Below the pieces are notes generated by a model, which ran no database searches, was not told where the DNA came from, and was given only the letters and a program-made list of their open reading frames with translations. Below, one piece after another: positions 54,169 through 62,697 of a stretch of DNA of 64,000 bases; the first letter of the stretch is position 1, and each line of letters starts with the position of its first letter. Both the position numbers and the translations under genes were made by a program. This stretch comes from Aquimarina sp. Aq107 (GTDB taxonomy: Bacteria > Bacteroidota > Bacteroidia > Flavobacteriales > Flavobacteriaceae), in assembly GCF_943733665.1 (NCBI RefSeq), contig NZ_OX030782.1, positions 4,140,501 through 4,204,500 of the forward strand, given 5' to 3'.

Positions 54169-55560
54169 ATGAAGAATTTATCAAATTCTATACTTGCCAT
54201 AGTTTTTATTTTCATTTTATCTTGTAGCAATGAAAGCTTAAACTCCACAAATGAAATTTCAGAATATGGAGCTGATCAAGAAGACTTAGATGCTAATGGA
54301 TTGCCAATAATGACATTTGATGCTGAACTACCAACTACAACTAATAATTCAGAATATATTATTAATGTAAATCAGTGGGATATTCCAAATAATCGTACGG
54401 ATCCTATAAAAACTACAACCAATTTACAAGCAGCTATTGATTGGGCACATCAGGAAGGATATAATAGAGTGATATTACCCGAAGGAACATACTTAATCGG
54501 TGAAGAAGTCAATGATATATATCAGGGAGGTATCGAAATACATGGAAATACCGAATTTATTTTTAGAGAAGGAGCTATCTTAGAAATGGCTACCAACAAT
54601 AAATGGAATTATTGTGTAATTAGTCTCAATGGGGACAATATAACTATTCGTGATGGTATAATCAAAGGAGATCGAGACACACATGTTTTTACTCCTCGCG
54701 ATTCTGATGGAAAAATAGCACACGATGAAGGTCATGGAATATGTGTTTGGAATACAAATAACAGAGTTCTTGTTGAAAACATGCAAATTCAAGATTTAAC
54801 AGGTGATGGGTCTTTAGTACTAGACTCTAATGATGTAACGTTTCTAAAAAACAATATTTATAACAATAGACGTCAAGGCATTTCTATTGTAGGTGGTAAG
54901 CGAATAGAAATAAGAGATAACGAAATACATCATATTAATGGAACTGCTCCACAGTTTGGAGTTGATATTGAAGGACCTGGACGTATTGATGAAGATATAT
55001 TAATACAAAACAATTATTTTCATCATAACTCAGGTGGTGATATTGTTAATACTAGTGGAGAAAATGTATATATTTTAGAAAATGTAATGGAGCAAGGAGA
55101 TAATAATACATATGTGGATGGACCAATAGTAAGTTGGCATAAAACACATAATATTATTGCCAGAAACACTATCACCATGCTTTCAGGTTCTGTTAATGGA
55201 AGATTAGGATATATTCAATATTCTAGTGGAGGTGATAAAGGTCATAACAGAGCTACTTTTGTGCATGATAATGTTTGTAATAGTTGTGGAATGTATATGT
55301 ACAAAAGTTCCGATGCAGATGTTCGAAGAAACAAATTTTTAGGTTACTTTTTAGCTTTTAGCGATTTTGAAAATGCAATATTGAAAGACAATTTAGTAAC
55401 CTATTCTAATGCACATCCAAATCTTAGATTTTGTTGGTCATATCGTTTTCAAAACGTAACAGGAACAGCAGAAGGGAATTATTTAGAGGATACTTTAGAA
55501 GAAATTCCTTTATCAGAAACCGAACCATACTCTTTACAGTGCGTAATTGATGGCTGGTAG
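54169..55560 (+). CDS. Right-handed parallel beta-helix lipoprotein
   Basis: 463 residues. The lipoprotein signal ends FILSCSNESLNS (Cys near 19). After an acidic linker the N-cap INVNQWDIPNNRTDPIKTTT with NLQAAIDWAHQEGYNRVILPEG resembles pectate-lyase-3-type starts, and turns such as NRVLVENMQIQDLTGDGSLV, NDVTFLKNNIYNNRRQGISI and DILIQNNYFHHNSGGDIVNT repeat about every 22 residues, as in parallel beta-helix proteins. Family members include polysaccharide lyases and hydrolases; no catalytic residues could be assigned. It follows the PspA operon by 206 bases and probably has its own promoter. Confidence 0.75.
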   Translation: MKNLSNSILAIVFIFILSCSNESLNSTNEISEYGADQEDLDANGLPIMTFDAELPTTTNNSEYIINVNQWDIPNNRTDPIKTTTNLQAAIDWAHQEGYNRVILPEGTYLIGEEVNDIYQGGIEIHGNTEFIFREGAILEMATNNKWNYCVISLNGDNITIRDGIIKGDRDTHVFTPRDSDGKIAHDEGHGICVWNTNNRVLVENMQIQDLTGDGSLVLDSNDVTFLKNNIYNNRRQGISIVGGKRIEIRDNEIHHINGTAPQFGVDIEGPGRIDEDILIQNNYFHHNSGGDIVNTSGENVYILENVMEQGDNNTYVDGPIVSWHKTHNIIARNTITMLSGSVNGRLGYIQYSSGGDKGHNRATFVHDNVCNSCGMYMYKSSDADVRRNKFLGYFLAFSDFENAILKDNLVTYSNAHPNLRFCWSYRFQNVTGTAEGNYLEDTLEEIPLSETEPYSLQCVIDGW

Positions 55561-55633
55561 AAGGAATCAATCCTTACTACAAAACTCTCATAATCCACAT
55601 AATAATTCATTTTTCAAAAATAAACTATGTTTT

Positions 55634-55678
55634 TTCAAACTAAAAAAATAGTTTGAACTAAAAATATAGTTATATTTG
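55634..55678 (+). promoter_or_regulatory. Promoter with overlapping inverted repeat before the DUF6624 gene
   Basis: TTCAAACTA and TAGTTTGAA (55634-55642 and 55649-55657) form perfect 9-bp arms around AAAAAA. The right arm contains a TTTG, 15 bases before TATATTTG (55671-55678), so a repressor bound at the repeat would cover the promoter. The spacer is shorter than normal. Confidence 0.5.
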
Positions 55679-55698
55679 TTTTCATTTAAATACTAACG

Positions 55699-56334
55699 AT
55701 GAAACATCTAAGCTTATTACTATGTATTTTCATAACAACTGTTATGTGTTCGCAAACGACTATAGAACACAAAAATCCTTCTAAACAACAATTAGATTCA
55801 CTAAAAAATACATTGGAAACTATATTTATGAAAGACCAAACTTTCCGACGTATCTATCTAGAAGCAGAAGAAAAACTGGGAAAAGACTCTGAGGCGTATG
55901 AATATTTCTGGGAGGTTGTAGAAACTCAAGATAAGATTCTCGAAAAACAAGTAACCGATATAATAGATAAATTTGGTTGGTTAGGAATTTCTCAAGTAGG
56001 TAGGTTGGCAAATGTAACTCAATGGAGTGTTTTGCAACATGGCTCCGTCTCTTCTAAAGAAAAATATGCTCCATTATTAAAGGCATCTGTATTGAAAAAA
56101 GAATCTCGAGGAACACATTATGCTCGACTTATAGATCGGATGCTTGTAAATTCAGATAAGCCTCAAATTTACGGCACTCAAATAGATTATAATTCTGGTA
56201 AAAAACCAATGTTTTTCCCAATTGAAAAACCAGAATATATTAACCATAGAAGAAAAGAAATCGGAATGACAGAAATTCAAAATTTTGCAAAAGAAAAAGA
56301 AATCGAATGGAACATTCTTCAAAAAGAAAAATAA
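55699..56334 (+). CDS. DUF6624 family secreted protein
   Basis: 211 residues. A signal peptide (about 1-19) is followed by LDSLKNTLETIFMKDQTFRR and the family-like core GWLGISQVGRLANVTQWSVL QHGS (with a break), then APLLKASVLKKESRGTHYA and GTQIDYNSG. These match DUF6624, whose function is unknown. It stands alone, with a promoter that overlaps an inverted repeat and a strong bidirectional terminator downstream. Confidence 0.78.
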   Translation: MKHLSLLLCIFITTVMCSQTTIEHKNPSKQQLDSLKNTLETIFMKDQTFRRIYLEAEEKLGKDSEAYEYFWEVVETQDKILEKQVTDIIDKFGWLGISQVGRLANVTQWSVLQHGSVSSKEKYAPLLKASVLKKESRGTHYARLIDRMLVNSDKPQIYGTQIDYNSGKKPMFFPIEKPEYINHRRKEIGMTEIQNFAKEKEIEWNILQKEK

Positions 56335-56348
56335 CTTTTATATATCAA

Positions 56349-56397
56349 GTGCGTGCTTAGTTAGCAATTTAACCAGAAATACTAACTAAACACGCAC
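56349..56397. terminator. Bidirectional terminator between the DUF6624 and hydrolase genes
   Basis: GTGCGTG-c-TTAGTTAG pairs with CTAACTAA-a-CACGCAC, about 15 bp with one mismatch. T runs are weak, so it may be a mixed terminator and barrier between convergent genes. Confidence 0.7.
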
Positions 56398-56428
56398 AAT
56401 ATTATAATTTGAATTCGCTATAAAGAAT

Positions 56429-59400
56429 TTACTTTTTTACAAACTTTAATGTATTCTGGTTTTTTCCATCTCTAAGTACCATAAAATAAACCCCAGAAGG
56501 AATTCTAGATATATCAATGGTGCTGTTTTGTGATTCTGAAATATCTATGGAGGATATCACCTTTCTTCCTGTAATATCGTAAATAGCCGCTTTTCCTTTA
56601 GTCAGTCCTTGTATATTAATAATATCCTGAGCCGGATTAGGATATAAACTAGACTCCTGAAGATCAAAATCTTCTACAGATAATGCACAGTCAACCAAAA
56701 CCTCATCCGGTCCTGTTCCCGTAGGTTTGGTATAAGTTTGTGATAATACAAACTTATCCATCTCTACTCCATCTTCTCTCATAGAAAAAGAAATAGTATG
56801 TATTCCAGCAGAAGGAACATCTATATATATTAGTTCGGCTTCTCCACAATGGTTAGCATTCGTTCTTTGTTTACTTTCCCAAGTCCATTGATTCTTTCCA
56901 GCACACCACTGCATTCGTTGTCCTGATGCTGGCCAAGTACCATTAATCCCAACATGAATTCCATTATCTTCGGATCCAGTAGAATATAATCGTACCCATA
57001 CAAAATACCTTCCAGGAGTAGTAAACTTCACTTTGTAATCCAAAATACCAACCACACCAGGCGTATTAGAAAAACTTTCTCCATTAACTAGTGGATCATC
57101 ATGCGTAACTCTTGTATCTGGTAAAATTTCTAAGTAACCATCTCCACTAGCAGAAGCATGGTGACTAGGGTCTGGATCTGGTGTTGGCGTAGAAATAGTT
57201 CCATCTTGAAAATACCATTTTCGCTTATCAGTTTTTGACTGGCCTTCAAAATGCTCTGCCTCCACAGCAACGATTCCGTTCTCTTCTAGAGCCACACAAC
57301 TATTGCTTCCATCTCCATCTCCACCACCTCCGTCGTCATTACAATCTAACTCTAAAACAAGTTTTGGAGCATTCGAACCTTCTTTAGATGAAAAAGAAAC
57401 ATCATTCCCTCCTGTTTGTTTAATTACCAAAGAAACTGTTTCTCCTGCACTAATTCCAGATAAATTCCATTCATACGATTGACCTTCACTATATGTTGTA
57501 TTCAAAGAGCCTAAAAGAGCTCCTTCTTCAGGTTTATTGGTATTAGACAATGTACTTTCTGTCCAGTTATTTGATGTTCCTTTATACACCTCAATAAGTC
57601 CATTACCACCATCTGTACTTACAGAAAGTTGAAGTTTTACTCCAGTGATAGTTTCTGATGGGGTTGGTACCACAAACTGTAAATAAGACACCCTGTTACC
57701 ACTTTCTACTCTCAAATCTGAAGTATTGAACAAAGTAGTTCCTTGCAAATATGCATCTTGAGAAGCCGAAACATTTTGTAAATTATTACAATCTGTTCCA
57801 TCAGATTCTCCCTTAATTAAAGCTACCCAGTCATTATTGTCTGGTGCAGAAATAGAACTAGACACAGTAGTTGCACTACTTAAATCACCACCTGATCTTG
57901 GGTTATACCATTGTACTTCCCATGTTCCTGAAGGCAAATCAATATTAGTAGATCCTCCATCAGGGAGATATACGGCATAGACTTCACCAGCTTTAGCAAA
58001 AACATAATCATTACCATTAGAAGTAATTTCATCTGCACTTATCATTTCTGTCATATAAGGCTGTAAATAATTATTGAAGAAATCAAGAGCATATCCTCCT
58101 TCTTTATACTTATTACCTCGTTTCCTGTGATCATTTCCATTAATATCTCCATCATCATCTGTGTAACCGCTATAATACTCTACTCCTGTTCCTCCAGCCA
58201 TTAACGTAGCCCATAAAACATCTTCTCTTACTTCTTTGTCAGAAACTCGAATACCTTCTCCGGCGCTACCTTGTTCATCATTAGCAACTATCCATTTTTT
58301 ACCAGCATTTCTTGATTTTTCAAGCCATCTTCTTACATCACTATGCACATTACTTTTATTAGTCTGTATGGATGCTCCTGTAAGCTCAGAACTAGATCCT
58401 AGTAACGGATCATATCGTTGATCTTGTTGATTCGGATATGTATGTATTACTATATTGTGATCGTAAGGATCCACGTCTTTAATGTAACTAGCTGTACTTT
58501 TTGCAACATTATCAGTAAGTGTTGTTTCTTCAGTAAGGTTCCAATTAAGTGCTAAATGATGTCCAAAACGAGCAATCAGTTCCCGGTAATATAATTTTCT
58601 TTCTCTTCCAAAATCATTCCCATCCATTAAATTATCATTTTCGGTTTCCATCGTTTTAAAGTGTAGATAAATACCCTTTTTATCAGCATATTCCATCACT
58701 CTCTCCCATTGTGCCATTTTTGAAACATCATAACGATCTTTGTTCACTTTACTCCACTGTTGATTTCGGGCGGTATTACCATATTCTTCTAAAGAAACTT
58801 TTAATGTATGCGGAAAAACAGCTCCACCATCTCCGCTAGAGTTCCAAGTCAAAAAAGACATAACATTAGCTCCTTGCCCCGATAGATAATTAAGCATTCC
58901 TAAAATCTCTGTCCCCTTATTGTTCCCCCAAGTATAAGAACTTGCATCCGTAGCAACATAATCTTGTTGATGCGGTTGCCAGGTTTTGCTACCTATTTTA
59001 TTTAAATTATTATTATAACTAGGCGTAGCATCAAAATCTACATAATTCAATGCATTTTCTGGAGAATCAGCTCCTGCCTTTATAAACCAAGGACCATTAG
59101 GATTATCTCGATTAGTTCCTATATGCTTTAAATAATGTTCTCCCACATATTTTAACCTTCCTAGGTCTTTACTTCTAAAATCCCTTCCTGATTTATCAGA
59201 TTCTATTACGTTAAAAGATCCCGTTACTCCATCCATAAATCCGGCACTAGATCCACCGGCATTAATAGCCACATCAGACCCTGTAACAAATTCGGCAGAC
59301 CAATTCCAAGTTCCTATTTGACTAGGACTAAAATGTACTTGCCAAATATTGCCAGCATCACAACTGGAATCCGCAGCATCAGAACATCCTGCATAAAAAC

Positions 59401-59617
59401 CTGGAACTACATAACTCAAACTTCCATTAGTAAATGTTACATCCAATCTATAATCCGAAAATGGATTTGTAGTTGCGGATTCTGAAGTGCTAGGTCCTTC
59501 AAAAGATAATGTTATTTTATGCCAACGTTTTAGTTCTCCTTGGGGATCTTGGGCGCTGACAGCAAGTGCGCTAAATACGCATAATGCAATAAGTTTTAAT
59601 TGAGTTGAAATAATCAT
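56429..59617 (-). CDS. Secreted DUF5060 glycoside hydrolase candidate with CBM modules and T9SS tail
   Basis: 1062 residues. Signal peptide (about 1-22, ending VSAQ); DUF5060 domain (about 30-135, KRWHKITLSFEGP and WQVHFSPSQIGTWNWSAEF); TIM-barrel-like region (about 140-490) with ALNWNLTEETTLTDNV and MAQWERVMEYADKKGIYLHF, with acids suited to catalysis; collagen-binding-2-like beta-domain (about 510-590); CBM96-like domain (about 610-745, DAYLQGTTLFNTSDLRVES); a GH115-C-like sugar-binding domain (about 770-945); and a type IX secretion sorting domain (about 985-1062, ESSLYPNPAQDIINIQG). It is a released or surface-bound enzyme for a marine polysaccharide; the substrate is not readable. A palindrome-rich control region lies upstream. 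Confidence 0.85.
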   Translation of the reverse strand: MIISTQLKLIALCVFSALAVSAQDPQGELKRWHKITLSFEGPSTSESATTNPFSDYRLDVTFTNGSLSYVVPGFYAGCSDAADSSCDAGNIWQVHFSPSQIGTWNWSAEFVTGSDVAINAGGSSAGFMDGVTGSFNVIESDKSGRDFRSKDLGRLKYVGEHYLKHIGTNRDNPNGPWFIKAGADSPENALNYVDFDATPSYNNNLNKIGSKTWQPHQQDYVATDASSYTWGNNKGTEILGMLNYLSGQGANVMSFLTWNSSGDGGAVFPHTLKVSLEEYGNTARNQQWSKVNKDRYDVSKMAQWERVMEYADKKGIYLHFKTMETENDNLMDGNDFGRERKLYYRELIARFGHHLALNWNLTEETTLTDNVAKSTASYIKDVDPYDHNIVIHTYPNQQDQRYDPLLGSSSELTGASIQTNKSNVHSDVRRWLEKSRNAGKKWIVANDEQGSAGEGIRVSDKEVREDVLWATLMAGGTGVEYYSGYTDDDGDINGNDHRKRGNKYKEGGYALDFFNNYLQPYMTEMISADEITSNGNDYVFAKAGEVYAVYLPDGGSTNIDLPSGTWEVQWYNPRSGGDLSSATTVSSSISAPDNNDWVALIKGESDGTDCNNLQNVSASQDAYLQGTTLFNTSDLRVESGNRVSYLQFVVPTPSETITGVKLQLSVSTDGGNGLIEVYKGTSNNWTESTLSNTNKPEEGALLGSLNTTYSEGQSYEWNLSGISAGETVSLVIKQTGGNDVSFSSKEGSNAPKLVLELDCNDDGGGGDGDGSNSCVALEENGIVAVEAEHFEGQSKTDKRKWYFQDGTISTPTPDPDPSHHASASGDGYLEILPDTRVTHDDPLVNGESFSNTPGVVGILDYKVKFTTPGRYFVWVRLYSTGSEDNGIHVGINGTWPASGQRMQWCAGKNQWTWESKQRTNANHCGEAELIYIDVPSAGIHTISFSMREDGVEMDKFVLSQTYTKPTGTGPDEVLVDCALSVEDFDLQESSLYPNPAQDIINIQGLTKGKAAIYDITGRKVISSIDISESQNSTIDISRIPSGVYFMVLRDGKNQNTLKFVKK

Positions 59618-59945
59618 TGTGTGGTTAATTTTAATTTTGAGTTCTTTTTAGTTGACTCTGAAAAATTTATGAATTTAAAAACTCTAATCTTCAGTTATAA
59701 GCTCAGTTATATTCAAAAAAAGTGTAATTAAACTATAACGTAATTAAGTACACTATAGTGTACTAAACCCACCCCTAAATAGTATTCGTAAACAAAAAAT
59801 AAATATTCGTAAACATTTGATTATTATTCGAATAGAACTTATAACAATCTATTTCTTAAGAAAAACCTAACTAAAAAACTTGTTCATCTTTAGGTTTAAA
59901 ACCTTTCTTATTTTTAGTAATCCAAAAAAAATGTTTATTTTTACA
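59618..59945. promoter_or_regulatory. Divergent control region with an 18-bp perfect palindrome
   Basis: No gene. It holds the perfect palindrome AGTACACTATAGTGTACT (59747-59764), two direct copies of TATTCGTAAACA (59783-59794 and 59804-59815) and the palindrome TATTCGAATA (59825-59834). They lie between the hydrolase gene and the marR gene and look like binding sites of one or more regulators of the hydrolase. Confidence 0.55.
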
Positions 59946-59967
59946 TAAGCACTTATATAAATACTTA
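59946..59967 (+). promoter_or_regulatory. MarR-type operator overlapping the start of the regulator gene
   Basis: The imperfect inverted repeat centred on TATATA (arms AAGCACTTA and AAATACTTA, 18 of 22 positions symmetric) ends at the ATG of the marR gene. A TATTTTTA -7-like element precedes it at 59936-59943. Autorepression is inferred. Confidence 0.5.
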
Positions 59968-60446
59968 TGAAAGATTCTTTACAGGAATTTGGAGAATTAG
60001 GCCTAGGTTCTAGATTAAATAGATTAAGTGAATACTTAATGAAGGAAACTCAAATTATATACAATAGATTACAGATAGATTTTGACCCTTATTTATTTCC
60101 AATTTTTAAAATTATCGTGGATCAAAAAAACACTACAACTTCAGAGATACAAGAACAATTACAATACACACAACCAGCGATTACACAAGCCATAAAAAAG
60201 CTTCTAACAAAGGGTTTAATTAAATTTGAAGTAGATAAAAAAGATAAAAGAAAAAAACTTTTTCAACTATCTTCCAAAGGTAAAAAAACACACGTACAGC
60301 TCATCCCTGTTTGGGATGCTATAGACAAACAAGTAAAATGGCTTACCGAAGGGTCTTCTATTAGTTTAACTCGTCATTTAACGTATATGGAAAATCAGTT
60401 CAAAGAAAAACCTTTAAGTAAACGCATATTAGAAAACATAAAATAA
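59967..60446 (+). CDS. MarR-family transcriptional regulator
   Basis: 159 residues. A winged-helix domain (about 45-115) with the recognition helix in TSEIQEQLQYTQPAITQAIK and the wing KFEVDKKDKRKKLFQLSSKG; helices at both ends form the dimer. The inducer is unknown. It is followed by a GNAT acetyltransferase gene after five bases, so it may control that gene and itself; an imperfect palindrome overlaps its start. Confidence 0.9.
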   Translation: MKDSLQEFGELGLGSRLNRLSEYLMKETQIIYNRLQIDFDPYLFPIFKIIVDQKNTTTSEIQEQLQYTQPAITQAIKKLLTKGLIKFEVDKKDKRKKLFQLSSKGKKTHVQLIPVWDAIDKQVKWLTEGSSISLTRHLTYMENQFKEKPLSKRILENIK

Positions 60447-60451
60447 CTACT

Positions 60452-60925
60452 ATGGACTCCAAAGGACAAATAGAAATTATCCCATTTGACTCAAAATACT
60501 CAAAAGACTTTGCAGATCTCAATGTTGCCTGGTTAGAAAAGTATTTTGTAGTAGAACCTCACGACGTTGATCTTTTAGAGCGATGTGAAGAAACCATTAT
60601 CCAAAATGGAGGATATATTTTCTTTGCTAAGTCTAATACTATAATTGCAGGAACATTTGCGCTCATTAAAAAACAAAATGGAGTCTATGAATTAGGTAAA
60701 ATGGCCGTTTCACCAGAATTTCAGGGGCAACAAATAGGGCAAAAATTAATGTCATTTTGCATAGATTTTGCAAAAAAACAACACTGGACAAAGATACTTT
60801 TGTACTCTAACACTGTCCTAAAAAATGCAATTCACATATATAAAAAATTCGGTTTTGTAGAGATTGATTTAGAAAACGATTCTCCTTACCAACGAAGCAA
60901 TATTAAGATGGAATTAAAATTTTAA
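60452..60925 (+). CDS. GNAT N-acetyltransferase
   Basis: 157 residues. The acetyl-CoA-binding signature is present: ELGKMAVSPEFQGQQIGQKL (motif A with Q-x-x-G-Q, about 80-100), then CIDFAKKQHWTKILLYSNT and AIHIYKKFGFVEIDL (motif B). Substrate unknown. It forms a two-gene operon with the MarR regulator, five bases upstream, and is followed by a terminator. Confidence 0.92.
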   Translation: MDSKGQIEIIPFDSKYSKDFADLNVAWLEKYFVVEPHDVDLLERCEETIIQNGGYIFFAKSNTIIAGTFALIKKQNGVYELGKMAVSPEFQGQQIGQKLMSFCIDFAKKQHWTKILLYSNTVLKNAIHIYKKFGFVEIDLENDSPYQRSNIKMELKF

Positions 60926-60934
60926 ATGAAATAA

Positions 60935-60972
60935 AGCCCGCCTTACAAACACACATGCTAGGCGGACTTTTT
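60935..60972 (+). terminator. Terminator after the MarR-GNAT operon
   Basis: AGCCCGCCT pairs with AGGCGGACT (one mismatch), a 16-base loop, and then TTTTT. It also stands before the leftward CBM21 lipoprotein gene ends. Confidence 0.8.
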
Positions 60973-60998
60973 CATTAAATAAACGTCTCCGTCTCTAC

Positions 60999-61853
60999 TT
61001 AATTACTAGAATTTATGGCTATTGTATAATTTTCTCCATAATTATTATCCCAATATTCGTTCCCATTCACTCTATAAACTACTGCATATTCTAGTTGATT
61101 TTGTGAAGCATCCAATCCTACATATCCTTGCCACCTTTCTATTCCAAAATTATTAGGACTCTGTATTGTATAAAATGGCCCATTTGACCAAAACGGTCGG
61201 TATATCAATGGTAAATACTTTTGGGTTTGCCATCCATCAGAAGAATAAACCACTCCAACTTCTTTATTAGGAGCTATATTTCTAACGTCTACCGTAATAC
61301 TAAACCTATTTTGATCTTCATAAGGAGAATACGACAAGCTTACAAAATCAGCATCTACGCTAACATTAAGAGCTGCATCCGCAAAAAAAGCACCTTCTGT
61401 TCGCGACATAGAATAATTAGACCCATAATTATTATCCCAATAAGTAGCTCCATTAACATCATATCTTATAACAAATTCTTTATCGTATACCTGATCAATA
61501 CTATATCCACCTAAGTTATACGTACCAGACCAAATCTCATTTTGACCATTATCTATACTCCTATCATATTCTAACGGTATTTCATCCCAACTTCCATCTA
61601 ATTTTTGATGATATACATTTACACTCTTATCATACGCCAAATTTGATATTTGGACCGTGAATTTTCTAGTATAAGACTCATAACCTCTATAGAAACTATA
61701 GGTGGTCCATGCTTTTATAAGTTCTACAGGATTTGTGTTTTTAAGAAAGACATCATTTGTAGTTATGGTGTCTTTTTGGTTTTCAGTAAAATCATCTTCT
61801 ATGCTACAAGATAAAACGACTAAACTGATAAATAAATAAAAATACTTTTTCAT
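60999..61853 (-). CDS. Lipoprotein with two CBM21-like starch/glycogen-binding modules (paralogue 1)
   Basis: 284 residues. Lipoprotein signal ending LVVLSCSIEDDFTE (Cys near 16). Two modules of about 110 residues follow. The first has KFTVQISNLAYDKSVNVYHQ and ends YDVNGATYWDNNYGSNYSMS; the second has NRFSITVDVRNIAPNKEVGV and ends YRVNGNEYWDNNYGENYTIA. The G-x-x-Y-W-D-N-N-x-G-x-N-Y motif is the signature of CBM21, the glycogen/starch-binding module of fungal amylases and of eukaryotic phosphatase regulatory subunits. Binding of alpha-glucan at the cell surface follows from the module. It is 28 bases downstream of its paralogue, in one operon. Confidence 0.82.
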   Translation of the reverse strand: MKKYFYLFISLVVLSCSIEDDFTENQKDTITTNDVFLKNTNPVELIKAWTTYSFYRGYESYTRKFTVQISNLAYDKSVNVYHQKLDGSWDEIPLEYDRSIDNGQNEIWSGTYNLGGYSIDQVYDKEFVIRYDVNGATYWDNNYGSNYSMSRTEGAFFADAALNVSVDADFVSLSYSPYEDQNRFSITVDVRNIAPNKEVGVVYSSDGWQTQKYLPLIYRPFWSNGPFYTIQSPNNFGIERWQGYVGLDASQNQLEYAVVYRVNGNEYWDNNYGENYTIAINSSN

Positions 61854-61881
61854 TGTAAATGATTTGTGATTATATAGTTGT

Positions 61882-62697
61882 TTAATAATTTACTTTATTT
61901 AAGGTGTAATTATTTCCATAATTATTATCCCAATATTCTTCTCCATCCACTTTATAAACAACAGCAAATTCAATAGATTGCACATTATCTGAAACTCTAA
62001 TAGATGTATTATAAATGTCAACATCAAATTGATTTGGACTCATAATATAATGCGCATATCCAACCCTAAAATATCTTTGATACGTTAGTGGAACGGTACT
62101 TTTTGTTACCCAACCATCAGTAGTGTAAACAACCTCTGCTGTAGCCACTGCACCATAATCACGTTTAGCATTTACATTAATAACAAAAGAAGTTCCCACG
62201 GATCTCGTAAAACTTTGATTTATCTCAACTTCTGTTTCCGATGATAAATAACCTCCTGTATTTACCAACATACTGTAATTCTTACCTTGATTATTATCCC
62301 AATATGTTTCTCCATTCACTGTATATTTCACTACAAAATCTGTACTATAGATTTCATTGTCGGGAGTAACCTCTCCAACCCAAATCTCCTCATCATTTCC
62401 AATTGATTGTTCATATGTAAGAGGAATATCCGTCCAATTACCATCATTCATTAGATGATGAATGGCAACTTCCTTTTGATACGCTAAATTTTTGACCTTT
62501 ACTTTAAACTTCCTTTGATAATTTATATGTACAGGACTGCTTCTATTAGCTGTCCAAGCACTCAATAGTTTTACATTCTCAGAACTGTTTTTTGAAGATA
62601 GTTCGATCGATTTTGATTCAAGGTTCATAGTATCTATATCCGAAGCACAAGAATATAGAGCTAGAATCACACTAAGTACTACATAAATTTTTCTCAT
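61882..62697 (-). CDS. Lipoprotein with two CBM21-like starch/glycogen-binding modules (paralogue 2)
   Basis: 271 residues. Lipoprotein signal ending LALYSCASDIDTMN (Cys near 17). First module: KFKVKVKNLAYQKEVAIHHL to YTVNGETYWDNNQGKNYSML; second: TSFVINVNAKRDYGAVATAE to YKVDGEEYWDNNYGNNYTLN. The second module lacks the NLAxxK pattern but keeps the end motif. It shares its layout with the gene that follows after 28 bases, so the pair arose by duplication. Promoter region has a 14-bp palindrome at 62746-62759. Confidence 0.82.
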   Translation of the reverse strand: MRKIYVVLSVILALYSCASDIDTMNLESKSIELSSKNSSENVKLLSAWTANRSSPVHINYQRKFKVKVKNLAYQKEVAIHHLMNDGNWTDIPLTYEQSIGNDEEIWVGEVTPDNEIYSTDFVVKYTVNGETYWDNNQGKNYSMLVNTGGYLSSETEVEINQSFTRSVGTSFVINVNAKRDYGAVATAEVVYTTDGWVTKSTVPLTYQRYFRVGYAHYIMSPNQFDVDIYNTSIRVSDNVQSIEFAVVYKVDGEEYWDNNYGNNYTLNKVNY

